Of a stretch of DNA of 54,076 nucleotides, positions 33,280 through 41,730 are shown piece by piece. Location: positions 1 to 54,076 of the forward strand of contig CAIVJW010000338.1 of the NCBI GenBank assembly GCA_903906315.1, read 5' to 3'. The translations under genes and the position numbers were made by a program. The stretch is from an uncultured delta proteobacterium. Its GTDB lineage: Bacteria > Myxococcota_A > Polyangia > Polyangiales > Polyangiaceae. The notes under the pieces were generated by a model. It ran no database searches, had not been told where the DNA came from, and saw nothing but the letters and a program-made list of their open reading frames with translations. Positions within the stretch are counted from its first letter, which is position 1. Every line of letters begins with the position of its first letter.

Positions 33280-34289
33280 TGCGCTGCCTTGCGCATGGCG
33301 AGGAAGGCGCCGCGCGGCAGGCGCTTCTCGTCGTGGGTCGGCGCGCCGTCGCCGTCCATCGCGAGCCAGATCGGCCCGTGCTTTCTCCTGGCCTCGAAGT
33401 AGACGACGAGCACCGATCCGCCTTTCTTCTTCCTCGCCCACCAGAGGTCGAACGCGTTCGCCTCGTCCTCCTTGTAGTAGCGCGTCAGCGCCTCGTGCGC
33501 CCGGCGCAGGGGCTCGCCCTCGACCTTGCCGTCGCTCTCGACGTCGTCCTTCGACGTGGCGAGCTCCTCGCGCGCGGCGCGCAGCGCGGCGACCTGCGCT
33601 TCGCGCGCCTGCGCGGGCTTGGCCTCCGTCCGCAGGCGAACGCGCGCGCGGGTCGCGTACGACACGATGGGGTCGCGCCGCTGGCCGATGCGGGCCCCGG
33701 CCAGCGACAGCGACACGACGGCGGCGACGAGGAGCGCTCCGAGGCGCCGCGGCGCGCGCGCGGCGTGCAGGTGGACGACGGTCGTCACGAGCGGCATGAG
33801 CATCATGACGACGACGACCGCCTCGGCGAGGAACGTGTACGCCGCGATGGGGCCGAACTCGCGCAGCCCGAGCTCGGGCGGGAACGCGGTCGCGTACTGG
33901 TGGGCGAGCGACCCGACCAGGAGGAGGAACGTCAGCAGCGTGTAGCCCTTGAAGAGGAGCAGCTCGCGCCTCGCCTCGGGGACCCAGAGCCAGTACGGAA
34001 ACAGGATCGGGAAGAAGACGTAGTAGAGGAACGGGCGCGGCGGGTGGGCGCGGTAGTAGGCCTCGAACGCGAGCTGGTTGCGCAGCAGGAAGCGCGCGAC
34101 GCGCGACCGCTCGGCGAGCCCGCGCGCGGCCTCGCCCGCGATGAAGACGGCGAGGGCGACGCCGATCTGCACGAGCGCGCCCTTGACCGGGAAGAGCGCG
34201 GCCACGAAGACGAGCAGGTAGGGCGCGATCGCGAAGAACGCGAGGCGAGCCGCGAAGTCGAGCACGCCCCTCACGTTCGATCCGATCAC
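33276..34289 (-). CDS. polytopic membrane protein of unknown function
   Basis: A 337-residue membrane protein from GTG 34289. About six hydrophobic segments are seen in the first 230 residues: FFAIAPYLLVFVAALFP, GVALAVFIAGEAARG, YYVFFPILFPYWLWV, YTLLTFLLLVGSLA, FLAEAVVVVMMLMPLVTTVV and LGALLVAAVVSLSLAGARI. The last 110 residues are charged and soluble (ARREELATSKDDVESDGKV, WWARKKKGGSVLVVYFE). No family is recognised. Its stop overlaps the start of the Cys-PAS kinase by 4 bp, so the kinase may sense through it or regulate it. It is divergent from the Cys-rich/SulP pair. Confidence 0.75.
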   Translation of the reverse strand: MIGSNVRGVLDFAARLAFFAIAPYLLVFVAALFPVKGALVQIGVALAVFIAGEAARGLAERSRVARFLLRNQLAFEAYYRAHPPRPFLYYVFFPILFPYWLWVPEARRELLLFKGYTLLTFLLLVGSLAHQYATAFPPELGLREFGPIAAYTFLAEAVVVVMMLMPLVTTVVHLHAARAPRRLGALLVAAVVSLSLAGARIGQRRDPIVSYATRARVRLRTEAKPAQAREAQVAALRAAREELATSKDDVESDGKVEGEPLRRAHEALTRYYKEDEANAFDLWWARKKKGGSVLVVYFEARRKHGPIWLAMDGDGAPTHDEKRLPRGAFLAMRKAAQ

Positions 34290-34397
34290 GGCGCGGCCTC
34301 CCCGGCCCGCTCGGCGTGGTCCTCGCGGGCGCGCGGCGGAGTATACGCGCGGCGAGCGGCGCGTGGTCGCCGGAGCCCCGCGAGGGTAGGGTTGCCC

Positions 34398-34979
34398 ATG
34401 CTCGTCCTGGCGCGAAAGCTCGTCGATCGCCTGCGCCAGCCCCGCACGCGGGCCGACGAGGTCGCGGAGCTGCGCCGTCGCTTCGCGGCCGCCCCGGGGC
34501 CCGCGGTCGCGAGCGCGGGCGAGGTCGAAGCCGCGCGCGAGCTCGCCTCGCTGCGCGCCCGGATGATCGCGGCCCTCGGCCTCGTCGACGCCTGCGCCGG
34601 CTGCGCGCGCGGCCACCCCCTGCCGCACGGGCGCTGGGACGGCGGCCACTGCTGCGGCGGCACGGCCGCGGGCGTGTTCGGCGACGACGAGGTGGCCGCG
34701 CTCCGCCTGTCCGGCACGACCCCGGCGAGCCTCGTCGCGCCTCGAGGCGACCACGCCGGCTGCTCGTTCCGCGGGCCGACCGGCTGCTCGCTCGACCCGG
34801 CGCACCGCCCGAACCTGTGCGTGCGCTACCTCTGCCGCGAGCTCGAGGCCGAGCTCCGCGCGCGCGGCGATCTCCCTGCGATCAAGGCGATCGGCGCGTC
34901 GATGTCGGCCGAGCTCGCCCGCTTTTCGCGCGCCCGCGCCGCGCGGCTCCTCGCCGGCGCGGACCCCGAGGCCCCGTGA
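34398..34979 (+). CDS. Cys-rich putative metal-binding protein coupled to SulP
   Basis: A 193-residue soluble protein from ATG 34398. The core has eight cysteines: DACAGCARGHPLPHG, GHCCGGTAAGVF, GCSFRGPTGCSLDPAHRPN and LCVRYLCRELE. CAGC, HCCGG and CSFRGPTGCS recall YkgJ-like zinc or iron chelating folds, but the spacing is not a match I can confirm. Both ends are helical. The stop overlaps the GTG start of the SulP gene by 4 bp, so the two are translated together. A metal or redox sensor, or an accessory factor for the transporter, are both possible; neither is shown. Confidence 0.75.
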   Translation: MLVLARKLVDRLRQPRTRADEVAELRRRFAAAPGPAVASAGEVEAARELASLRARMIAALGLVDACAGCARGHPLPHGRWDGGHCCGGTAAGVFGDDEVAALRLSGTTPASLVAPRGDHAGCSFRGPTGCSLDPAHRPNLCVRYLCRELEAELRARGDLPAIKAIGASMSAELARFSRARAARLLAGADPEAP

Positions 34980-36802
34980 GCGCGGAGCCGCCCCTCGGCC
35001 TCGCCCCCGGCGTCCGGCCCTCGATCCGCGCGTTCGCTGCCGCGTTCCCGACGCCGCCCGCCCGCGGCCTCGGGCGCTTCCTGCCCGGCCTCCACGTGCT
35101 CCGGAGCTACCGGCGCGCCTGGCTCGCCTCCGATCTCGTCGCGGGCCTGGTGCTCACCGGGCTGCTCGTTCCCGCGGGCATGGGCTACGCCGAGGCCTCG
35201 GGGCTCCCCGCGATCACGGGCCTCTACGCGACGATCGCCGCGCTCCTCGCGTACGCGATCGTCGGGCCGTCGCGCATCCTCGTGCTCGGCCCCGACTCGG
35301 CCCTCGCGGCCCTCGTCGCCGCCACCGTCCTGCCGCTCGCCGCCGGCGACGAGGCGCGCGCCGTCGCGCTCGCGTCGATGCTCGCGATCCTGACGGGCGG
35401 GATCTGCCTCGTCGCGGGCGTCGCGAAGCTCGGGTTCCTCACCGACCTGCTCTCGAAGCCCGTACGCGTCGGCTACATGAACGGCATCGCGCTCACGGTC
35501 ATCGTCGGTCAGCTCCCCAAGCTCTTCGGCTTCTCGGCCGGGGGCGAGGGCGTCGCCGGCGGCCTCGCGGCCTTCGCGCGCGGCCTCGCCGAGGGCCGCA
35601 CCCGCCCCGAGGCGGCGGTCGTCGGCCTCGCGTGCCTCGCCGTCATCCTCGGCATCAAGGCCGCGGCGCCGCGGATCCCGGGCGTCCTCGTCGCCGTCGT
35701 GATCGCCACCGCCGCCTCGCACACGCTCGACCTCGCGGGGCGCCTACCCGTGGTCGGCGTGGTACCGCGCGGCGTGCCCCTGCCCGCGCTGCCCGTGATC
35801 CGCCTGGCGGACCTCTGGCCCCTCGTCGTCGGCGCCGCCGGCATCGCGCTCGTCTCGTTCGCGGACACGAGCGTCCTGTCGCGCACGTTCGCCGCGCGCA
35901 ACGGCTACCGGGTCGACGCCGATCGCGAGCTCATGGGCCTCGGCGTCGCCAACGCCGCTGCGGGCCTGTTCCTCGGCTTCCCCGTGAGCTCGAGCGCGTC
36001 GCGCACGCCCGTGGCCGAGTCCGCCGGATCGAAGACCCAGCTCACCGGCGTCGTCGGCGCCGTCGCGATTGCCATTTTGCTCGTCGCCGCCCCCGGCCTC
36101 GTCCGGTCGATGCCCATCGCGGCGCTGGCCGCGGTCGTGCTCTCCGCGGCGATAGGCATGTTCGACGTGCGATCGATTCGCGTCTTCTTCCGGGTCCGCC
36201 GGTCCGACTTCCTGCTCACGGTCTTCGGCTTCGTGGCCGTCGCGCTCTTCGGCGTCCTCGTCGGCATCGCGCTCGCGGTCGCCGTGTCGCTGCTCGACTT
36301 CATCCGGCGCGCCTGGCGCCCGCACGACGCGGTGCTCGGGCACGCCGCCGGCGTGAAGGGCTACCACGACATCACCCGCTACCCGACCGCGCGGCAGGTC
36401 CCGGGCCTGCTCCTCTATCGCTGGGACGCGCCCCTCTTCTTCGCCAACGCCGACACGTTCCGCGACCGCGTGCTGCGCCTCGTCGAGGACGCCGACGCCC
36501 CCGTGCGCTGGGTCGTCGTCGCGGCCGAGCCCATCACCGACGTCGACACGACGGCCGCCGAGATGATCGCCGAGCTCGACGCCGAGCTCGCGACGCGCGA
36601 CGTCGAGCTCGCGTTCGCCGAGATGAAGGACCCGGTGAAGGACCGCCTGCACCGCTACGGGCTCCGCGAGAAGATCGGGCGCGACTTCTTCTTTCCGACG
36701 AACGGCGTCGCGGTGCGGGAGTTCTTCGCGCGCGGCGTCGCGGACGGGCCCGCCCCGGACGCCGAGGCGGACGACGGCCACCCGCCCCCCTCGGACGCGT
36801 GA
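34976..36802 (+). CDS. SulP-family anion transporter with STAS domain
   Basis: A 608-residue SulP (SLC26) permease from GTG 34976. The signature region reads LVAGLVLTGLLVPAGMGYAE, with ASGLPAITGLYATI following. About 10-12 membrane helices fill residues of about 45-440; VSSSASRTPVAESAGSKTQL is the conserved helix 8-10 region. A STAS domain occupies about 465-580 (RQVPGLLLYRWDAPLFFANA, then VDTTAAEMIAELD). SulP carriers move sulfate, bicarbonate or other anions; no carbonic anhydrase or cys genes are nearby to decide which. An acidic, Pro-rich tail ends the protein. It is translationally coupled to the Cys-rich protein. Confidence 0.92.
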   Translation: MSAEPPLGLAPGVRPSIRAFAAAFPTPPARGLGRFLPGLHVLRSYRRAWLASDLVAGLVLTGLLVPAGMGYAEASGLPAITGLYATIAALLAYAIVGPSRILVLGPDSALAALVAATVLPLAAGDEARAVALASMLAILTGGICLVAGVAKLGFLTDLLSKPVRVGYMNGIALTVIVGQLPKLFGFSAGGEGVAGGLAAFARGLAEGRTRPEAAVVGLACLAVILGIKAAAPRIPGVLVAVVIATAASHTLDLAGRLPVVGVVPRGVPLPALPVIRLADLWPLVVGAAGIALVSFADTSVLSRTFAARNGYRVDADRELMGLGVANAAAGLFLGFPVSSSASRTPVAESAGSKTQLTGVVGAVAIAILLVAAPGLVRSMPIAALAAVVLSAAIGMFDVRSIRVFFRVRRSDFLLTVFGFVAVALFGVLVGIALAVAVSLLDFIRRAWRPHDAVLGHAAGVKGYHDITRYPTARQVPGLLLYRWDAPLFFANADTFRDRVLRLVEDADAPVRWVVVAAEPITDVDTTAAEMIAELDAELATRDVELAFAEMKDPVKDRLHRYGLREKIGRDFFFPTNGVAVREFFARGVADGPAPDAEADDGHPPPSDA

Positions 36803-37031
36803 CCGGGCGGTCATCGTAGCGGGGTGCGCGCTGCAGTGGCGCGCGCCGGCGCTCGTCCGGTCGGCGGACTGACGTTTGTCATCCGGCACCCGGTCGCGCC
36901 CACGGATCCGTCGACAACGGGCGTCCCCGAGGCCTATCGGTGATGGGCCGGTTCGTGCGGCGCGCCTCGCGCTCGGGGCGCGCGCGGCCGGCGATCGGCG
37001 CCCATTGCGGGCGAAGTCGGGGAGAATGGCA

Positions 37032-37601
37032 ATGAAGACTGAGCTCGTCCTCGTGGTCGCGATGGCGCTCGCCGGGTGTGAAGACAAGCAGCCCGCCCCG
37101 ACGGCGCAGCCCGCGCCCGCCGCGACGGCCGCCGCCGAGGCGCAGAAGCCGGCGGCGCCCGTCGAGCCTCCGCTCGCGGCCGACGACAAGACCGTCGCCG
37201 GCGTCGCCTCGCGATCGCCGGACCACACCACGCTCGTCGCGGCGCTCAAGGCGGGCGACCTCGTCGGCGTGCTCGCGAGCCCCGGCGGCGCCTACACCGT
37301 CTTCGCCCCGACGAACGCGGCGTTCGACAAGCTGCCGAAGGGCACGGTCGAGGGCCTGCTGAAGCCCGAGAAGAAGCCCGATCTGCGCGCGATCCTGCAG
37401 CATCACGCGGCCGTGCCGGTCAAGCAGATCAAGGATCTGCACGACGGCGAGACGATGAGCATGGCCGACGGCACGAAGGTCACGTTCCACGTCAAGGACG
37501 GCAAGGTGATGGTCGACGACGCGAACATCATCGGCACGGTGCAGACCTCGAACGGCGTCATCCACGTCGTCGACGCCGTCATCCTCCCGAAGGCGAAGTA
37601 G
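37032..37601 (+). CDS. fasciclin-domain lipoprotein
   Basis: A 189-residue lipoprotein. ATG 37032 is preferred over 37026 because GGAG at 37021-37024 is then at ideal distance. Signal peptide MKTELVLVVAMALAGC has a LAGC lipobox, followed by an acidic/Pro-Ala-rich linker. A FAS1 domain fills residues of about 50-187: SPDHTTLVAALKAGDLVGVL, YTVFAPTNAAFDKLPKGTVE (H1 motif) and NIIGTVQTSNGVIHVVDAVI (H2 motif). FAS1 domains mediate adhesion and, in bacteria, often occur on surface or secreted proteins. Convergent with the aminopeptidase gene, leaving only 3 bp between stops. Confidence 0.93.
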   Translation: MKTELVLVVAMALAGCEDKQPAPTAQPAPAATAAAEAQKPAAPVEPPLAADDKTVAGVASRSPDHTTLVAALKAGDLVGVLASPGGAYTVFAPTNAAFDKLPKGTVEGLLKPEKKPDLRAILQHHAAVPVKQIKDLHDGETMSMADGTKVTFHVKDGKVMVDDANIIGTVQTSNGVIHVVDAVILPKAK

Positions 37602-37604
37602 CGA

Positions 37605-38684
37605 TCAGCGCCCGGCGACGGCGCCGCCCGGGTCGGGGCAGCCCGCGCGCGCGAGGCCGGCGACGGCGGCGCGCGCGTCCGGCGTGGCCGCCCTCGGATC
37701 GCTCGCCCACGCGCCGATCACGCGAAAGACGCGGGGCCAGTCCTCGCCGCACGCCGCGAGGAGCTGCAGGACCTCCTTCGCGCTACCGTCGTACGTCTTG
37801 GCCTGGATCAGCGAGGCGTTGTTGAGGTGCCGGCGCGCGCCGACCTCCGCCTCGAGCGCCTCGAGGACCCGCGCCTTGTCCGCGAGCTTGCGGTCGCGCG
37901 GCGCGCTCGATGCGTAGATCGCCTCGAGGCGCGCGCGGGCGCGAGCGAGCGCGTCGGCGCGTGCCCGCCCGCGCCGCTGCGCGTCTCGGAACCCGAGGAC
38001 CTCCGGCGACCCCGGCCCGGTGCGCTCGGTGAGGTAGCCGCACGCGAGCCGTTCGCCGGCGACCTCCGCGAGCGACTCGTTCAGCTCCGTCGCGCCCGGC
38101 AGGTAGATCGTCGCGTGCACCGACTCGTGCAGCACGGTGCTCGCGAGCTCGCCGAGCGCGTCGTCGCCGTCGGGGATCATCGTCGACAGCACGGGATCCG
38201 AGAACCACCCGAGCGTCGAGTAGGCGACCGCGCCGCGCACGTCGGCGTCCCACCCCGCGGCGCGCAGCCGATCGGCGTGACCGTCGGCGTCGCCCCGGTC
38301 GAACCAGCCGAGGTAGTTGATCGGCCCGACGAACGGAAAGCGCCACCAGCGCGACCGGAACGCGAGCGGCGCCGACGCGCTGACGACCCAGACGACCGCC
38401 GGCCCGTCGACCTCGGCGTAGCTCGCGTAGCTCGACGTCGATCGCAGGCCGTGGCGCTCGCCGTAGCGCTTGATGGGCGCGATCTCGCGCAGCAGCGCCG
38501 CCGTGCGCGCCGACGTGTCGGGGTCGGCGAGGACGCGATCGAGGGGACGCGCGGCCGACGCGAGATCGAGCTGCCCCTGCGCGGCCTGGGCGACGTAGGC
38601 GACGGTCGCGCACCCGGAGAGGGCCGGCGCGAGCGCGAGGGCGAGGGCGGCCGCGAGGGGCGCGCCGGGGAGGAGGCGGGGCAC
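37605..38684 (-). CDS. predicted aminopeptidase lipoprotein (COG4324 / PF10023)
   Basis: A 359-residue lipoprotein with signal MPRLLPGAPLAAALALALAP and lipobox LSGCATV. The zinc-protease core is ASTVLHESVHATIY (HExxH, His186, Glu187, His190) followed by ATELNESLAEVAGERLA, whose Glu203 would be the third ligand, as in COG4324 predicted aminopeptidases. Upstream, WWRFPFVGPINYLGWFD and AYSTLGWFSDPVLSTMIPD are family-typical. The substrate has not been defined for the family. It lies 42 bp after the beta-propeller gene on the same strand and probably shares its transcript. Confidence 0.9.
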   Translation of the reverse strand: MPRLLPGAPLAAALALALAPALSGCATVAYVAQAAQGQLDLASAARPLDRVLADPDTSARTAALLREIAPIKRYGERHGLRSTSSYASYAEVDGPAVVWVVSASAPLAFRSRWWRFPFVGPINYLGWFDRGDADGHADRLRAAGWDADVRGAVAYSTLGWFSDPVLSTMIPDGDDALGELASTVLHESVHATIYLPGATELNESLAEVAGERLACGYLTERTGPGSPEVLGFRDAQRRGRARADALARARARLEAIYASSAPRDRKLADKARVLEALEAEVGARRHLNNASLIQAKTYDGSAKEVLQLLAACGEDWPRVFRVIGAWASDPRAATPDARAAVAGLARAGCPDPGGAVAGR

Positions 38685-38726
38685 GGTCGGACAGGATGTC
38701 CCGGGGCGGCGGCGCGGGCGAGCCCC

Positions 38727-40997
38727 CTACGGCGAGAGGGCGAGATCCGCGACGTCCTCGCCGAACCGGCCGAGCTTCTGCACCTTCACGCGGTCGAGCG
38801 CCACCGAGTAGACGAGGTCGTCGAGGAACACGCTGCGCTGGACCACGGAGGTCGACCCCGACCACCAGCCGTCGCAGCTCGCGCCGCGCTTGGCGTGAGC
38901 GACGCCGCCGAGGCGGGTGAAGCCCTTTGCCACGCTGACGTCGTAGACGAGCAGGCCGCTGAAGGCGAGGTCGCGGCCGGCCTGGCCGTCGCCGCCGCCC
39001 TCGCAGATCGTCATGGGGATCGCGAGCAGCCCGCGGTCGGCGAAGTAGTTGAAGGCGAGGTGGTTCGTCGCGGCCTCCGAGCCGGACCCGCGCGTGCCGA
39101 TCTTCTCCTTGTGCAGCAGCCGCGGATCGGTCGGAGTCGAGACGTCGAAGAGCTGCAGCAGGACGCCGTCGAAGTACGCGAAATCCCCGTGATCGCTGGC
39201 GTCGAAGCCGATCGAGAGCAGGTGATCGCGGTCGATGCGGTGCAGGTACGTCGAGAAGCCGGGGATCTTCAGCTCGCCGAGGACGGCGGGGCGAGCGGCG
39301 TCGAAGAGGTCGACCACGAAGAGCGGATCGGTCTTCTTGAACGTGACGACATAGCCGCGGTCGTCGTCGAAGCGGACGGCGCGGACGTCCTCGCCGGGCG
39401 CGATCTTCTCGATTGCGCCGACGCGCACGAGACTGCCACCCTCGACCTCGGCAAGGATCGAAATGGCGCTCTCGACCTTGGGATCGGGGACCCGACCGCG
39501 CGTCGTGGCCACGCGCAGGTAGCCCGACCACTCGTCCATCGCGAACTGATTGAGGACGTGGCCCGGCACGACGCCGCTGCCGACGTAGCGCGTCTCTCGC
39601 GGGCTCGCGCCGATGCGGAACTTGTGCACGTCGCTCACCTCGTCGACCGAGGACGAGAACGAGTACCAGCGCCCGCCTCCCGCCGGCTTCCTGTGCGTGA
39701 CGGAGAGGTAGAGCGCGTCTCGCGAGGCGAAGACCGCGCCGGGGCGGCTCTGGAGGGTCGCGGTCGTGGGCACCTCGGCGTCGCGGTTCAGGTCGAACGA
39801 GACGACCGTCGTGAACGCCTGCCCGTCCTCGAACGACGTCCGCAGGAGGCCGCCGCAGAGCTTCGTCGCGACGCCGCCCTCGGTCATCGTGGGCAGGGCG
39901 GGCGCGGCGGCGCGGATCTTCCGCTCGGCGTCGATCGTGAGCGCCGCGAGCTTGGCGCGGACGACGGCCTCGGCCGTCCCGCAGATCGCGAGGTCGTCGG
40001 GCCACGTGGGCAGCGGAGCCTGCTTCTCGGCGGAGTCGCCGTCGGCGACGACGGAGTGGACGGTGGTGCCGATGCGACGCGAGGCCATCAGCGACCCCGA
40101 GAGGTCGATGCGGCGCACGACCCTGGGATCGGCCCGGTTCGTGACGTCGAGCACGGTGATGCGCGTCGAGGATCCGTCGCCCGCGAAGACGCAGTCGTAG
40201 CCGTAGGTGCAGCGCTTCGTGCGAGCGCCGACCGAGGTGTAGACCACGGCCCGATCGCCCTCGACGAGCAGCTCGCGCACCGATCCGGGGAGCTTCGTGA
40301 CCGACACGACGCGCGGCGAGAGCGCCTCGACGATGCGCAGCGCGCCGTTGACGGCCAGGTACACGTACCTCCCGTCGGTCTTGACGAGGTCGGCCTCGTC
40401 GACGCCGACGACCTGGTTGTTGGTCCCCGAGGCGCTCGTCGCGGCCCGCACCGAGCCTGCGCCGCCGCGCCCCATCACGGCGAACGACCCGAGGCCGATG
40501 CCCTCGCCTCGCCCGCCGCCGCCCTCGCCGACGCCGCTGACGCCGAGGCCGCCGTAGCCGGTCGCCGACGCCGCGCGCTCGAGCTCCCAGCGCCTGCGGT
40601 AGTCGGCCCAGCAACCGGGCTGCGCCTTGCGCCAGCGATCGAGCTCGGCTGCGACCGCGGCGCGCATCGCCGTGACGCGCGCCTCGGTGCGGGCCTTGTC
40701 CTCCTCGCAGCTCGACGCGACCAGGCGAGCCTCCCGCAGCGACCCCGCGGGAGGATCGCCCGCCATCGGCGCCGTCGCGCGGGGCGCCTCGGATCGGGGC
40801 GCGCGCGCGAGGGCGACGGCCGGATCCGAGGCGACCGGAGCGGGGGATCGCGCGATCGTCGCGGTCGCGGTCGCGGTCGCGGTCGCGGTCGCCGGAGGCG
40901 CGCGCGGATCGGGGGGCCGCGGGCCTTGCGCGCAGCTCGCGTGCAGCAGCGCGGCGCCGAGGACCGACGCCTTCGTCAGCGAGCGGAGGATTCTCAT
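38727..40997 (-). CDS. Beta_propel-family (PF09826) lipoprotein
   Basis: A 756-residue lipoprotein. The signal (MRILRSLTKASVLGAALLHA) ends in a HASC lipobox. A disordered segment follows, with an Ala-Thr dipeptide repeat encoded by the hexanucleotide run. Residues of about 205 onwards match secreted beta-propeller proteins: TNNQVVGVDEADLVKTDGRY, then blades with VVSVTKLPGSVRELLVEGDR, RITVLDVTNRADPRVVRRID, LNQFAMDEWSGYLRVATTRG and GYVVTFKKTDPLFVVDLFD. Members are surface proteins of unknown role. An Arg-rich helix (about 110-150) and a Gly-rich patch precede the propeller. Confidence 0.93.
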   Translation of the reverse strand: MRILRSLTKASVLGAALLHASCAQGPRPPDPRAPPATATATATATATIARSPAPVASDPAVALARAPRSEAPRATAPMAGDPPAGSLREARLVASSCEEDKARTEARVTAMRAAVAAELDRWRKAQPGCWADYRRRWELERAASATGYGGLGVSGVGEGGGGRGEGIGLGSFAVMGRGGAGSVRAATSASGTNNQVVGVDEADLVKTDGRYVYLAVNGALRIVEALSPRVVSVTKLPGSVRELLVEGDRAVVYTSVGARTKRCTYGYDCVFAGDGSSTRITVLDVTNRADPRVVRRIDLSGSLMASRRIGTTVHSVVADGDSAEKQAPLPTWPDDLAICGTAEAVVRAKLAALTIDAERKIRAAAPALPTMTEGGVATKLCGGLLRTSFEDGQAFTTVVSFDLNRDAEVPTTATLQSRPGAVFASRDALYLSVTHRKPAGGGRWYSFSSSVDEVSDVHKFRIGASPRETRYVGSGVVPGHVLNQFAMDEWSGYLRVATTRGRVPDPKVESAISILAEVEGGSLVRVGAIEKIAPGEDVRAVRFDDDRGYVVTFKKTDPLFVVDLFDAARPAVLGELKIPGFSTYLHRIDRDHLLSIGFDASDHGDFAYFDGVLLQLFDVSTPTDPRLLHKEKIGTRGSGSEAATNHLAFNYFADRGLLAIPMTICEGGGDGQAGRDLAFSGLLVYDVSVAKGFTRLGGVAHAKRGASCDGWWSGSTSVVQRSVFLDDLVYSVALDRVKVQKLGRFGEDVADLALSP
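40859..40893. repeat. hexanucleotide tandem repeat GCGGTC, 5 perfect copies plus flanks
   Basis: Five perfect GCGGTC units at 40861-40890 lie inside the beta-propeller lipoprotein gene and encode alternating Ala-Thr near the lipobox. Because the unit is 6 bp, copy-number changes would alter linker length without changing the frame. Confidence 0.9.
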
Positions 40998-41140
40998 ACC
41001 GACGGTCTCCCGGCGCCGACAACGTGCGCGCCAAGGGAGGGACCGCCGGGCGGGGCTGGTGTTCCCGGCAAGCGACCGGCCCGTGCGATCCCCGCGATCC
41101 CCGGGGCGATCGAAGGGGGCGATCGACCGGCGCGACCCAC

Positions 41141-41191
41141 AAAAAGCCGAGGGCCGCGGGAGCTCGCGCTTTTGCGCGGGCGCCGCGGCCC
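41141..41191 (-). terminator. intrinsic terminator of the HU-family gene
   Basis: On the minus strand, GGGCCGCGG (41191-41183) pairs perfectly with CCGCGGCCC (41159-41151). The bases between contain a smaller GCGC-AAAA-GCGC hairpin, and TCGGCTTTTTG follows. It begins 18 bp after the HU stop. Confidence 0.85.
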
Positions 41192-41208
41192 TGTGGCCCC
41201 GACCGCAG

Positions 41209-41547
41209 TCAGGCGACGGCGGACTTGATCGCCTTGATCGGACGCGCGCGCACGGCCTTGCTCGCCGGCTTGGCGGCGAAGGTCTGCGGCTGCTTCGTGA
41301 ACGGATTGATGCCCTGGCGCGCCTTGGTGGCGGGCTTCTTGATGACGCGGAACTTGGCGAAGCCGGGCAGCGTGAAGGTGCCGTTCTTCTTCAGCTCGCG
41401 GTAGCCGACGCTCGCGAGGGCCTCGAGCACGGTCTTGACCTGCTTCTTGGTGAGCCCGTCTCCGACCGTCTCCGCGACGGCCTGGATCACGTTGCTCTTC
41501 GTCATCGCCTTGGCAGCCTTGGCGCCAGCGGTCTTCTTCGCAGCCAT
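41209..41547 (-). CDS. HU/IHF-family DNA-binding protein
   Basis: A 112-residue nucleoid protein. ATG 41547 is fixed by a strong ribosome-binding site. A Lys/Ala-rich N-terminal extension (MAAKKTAGAKAAKA) precedes the HU fold: TKSNVIQAVAETVGDGLTKK, VKTVLEALASVGYRELKKNG, TFTLPGFAKFRVIKKPATKA. The family signature region around the DNA-binding arm is RQGINPFTKQPQTFAAKPAS, followed by RARPIKAIKSAVA. The arm Pro is in the expected place within NPFTK. It bends DNA and compacts the nucleoid, and probably is abundantly made, as its ribosome site and terminator suggest. Confidence 0.95.
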   Translation of the reverse strand: MAAKKTAGAKAAKAMTKSNVIQAVAETVGDGLTKKQVKTVLEALASVGYRELKKNGTFTLPGFAKFRVIKKPATKARQGINPFTKQPQTFAAKPASKAVRARPIKAIKSAVA

Positions 41548-41550
41548 AAT

Positions 41551-41558
41551 CTCCTCCC
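41551..41558 (-). promoter_or_regulatory. strong ribosome-binding site of the HU-family gene
   Basis: GGGAGGAG on the minus strand, four bases from the ATG, close to a perfect anti-Shine-Dalgarno match. It decides the start at 41547 over an in-frame upstream codon at 41598. Confidence 0.85.
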
Positions 41559-41730
41559 GCGGGCAGCACCTCGCCGCACGCGGGCGCAACCTCACCACGG
41601 AGCGCGGGTGTTGGAAAGCAGAATCGGGCCCGAAACGCGCACTTTTTGACGCGGGGCCCTCGAGACACGGCCGCAGGGCGCGTTTTGCGGCGCGGTGCTA
41701 GCCTTTCACAGGCCCTCGAAGACCTCCACG

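Noticed and set aside
34976-36802. Sulfate-assimilation operon around SulP
   Set aside because: No cys genes are adjacent, so sulfate as the substrate is not supported.
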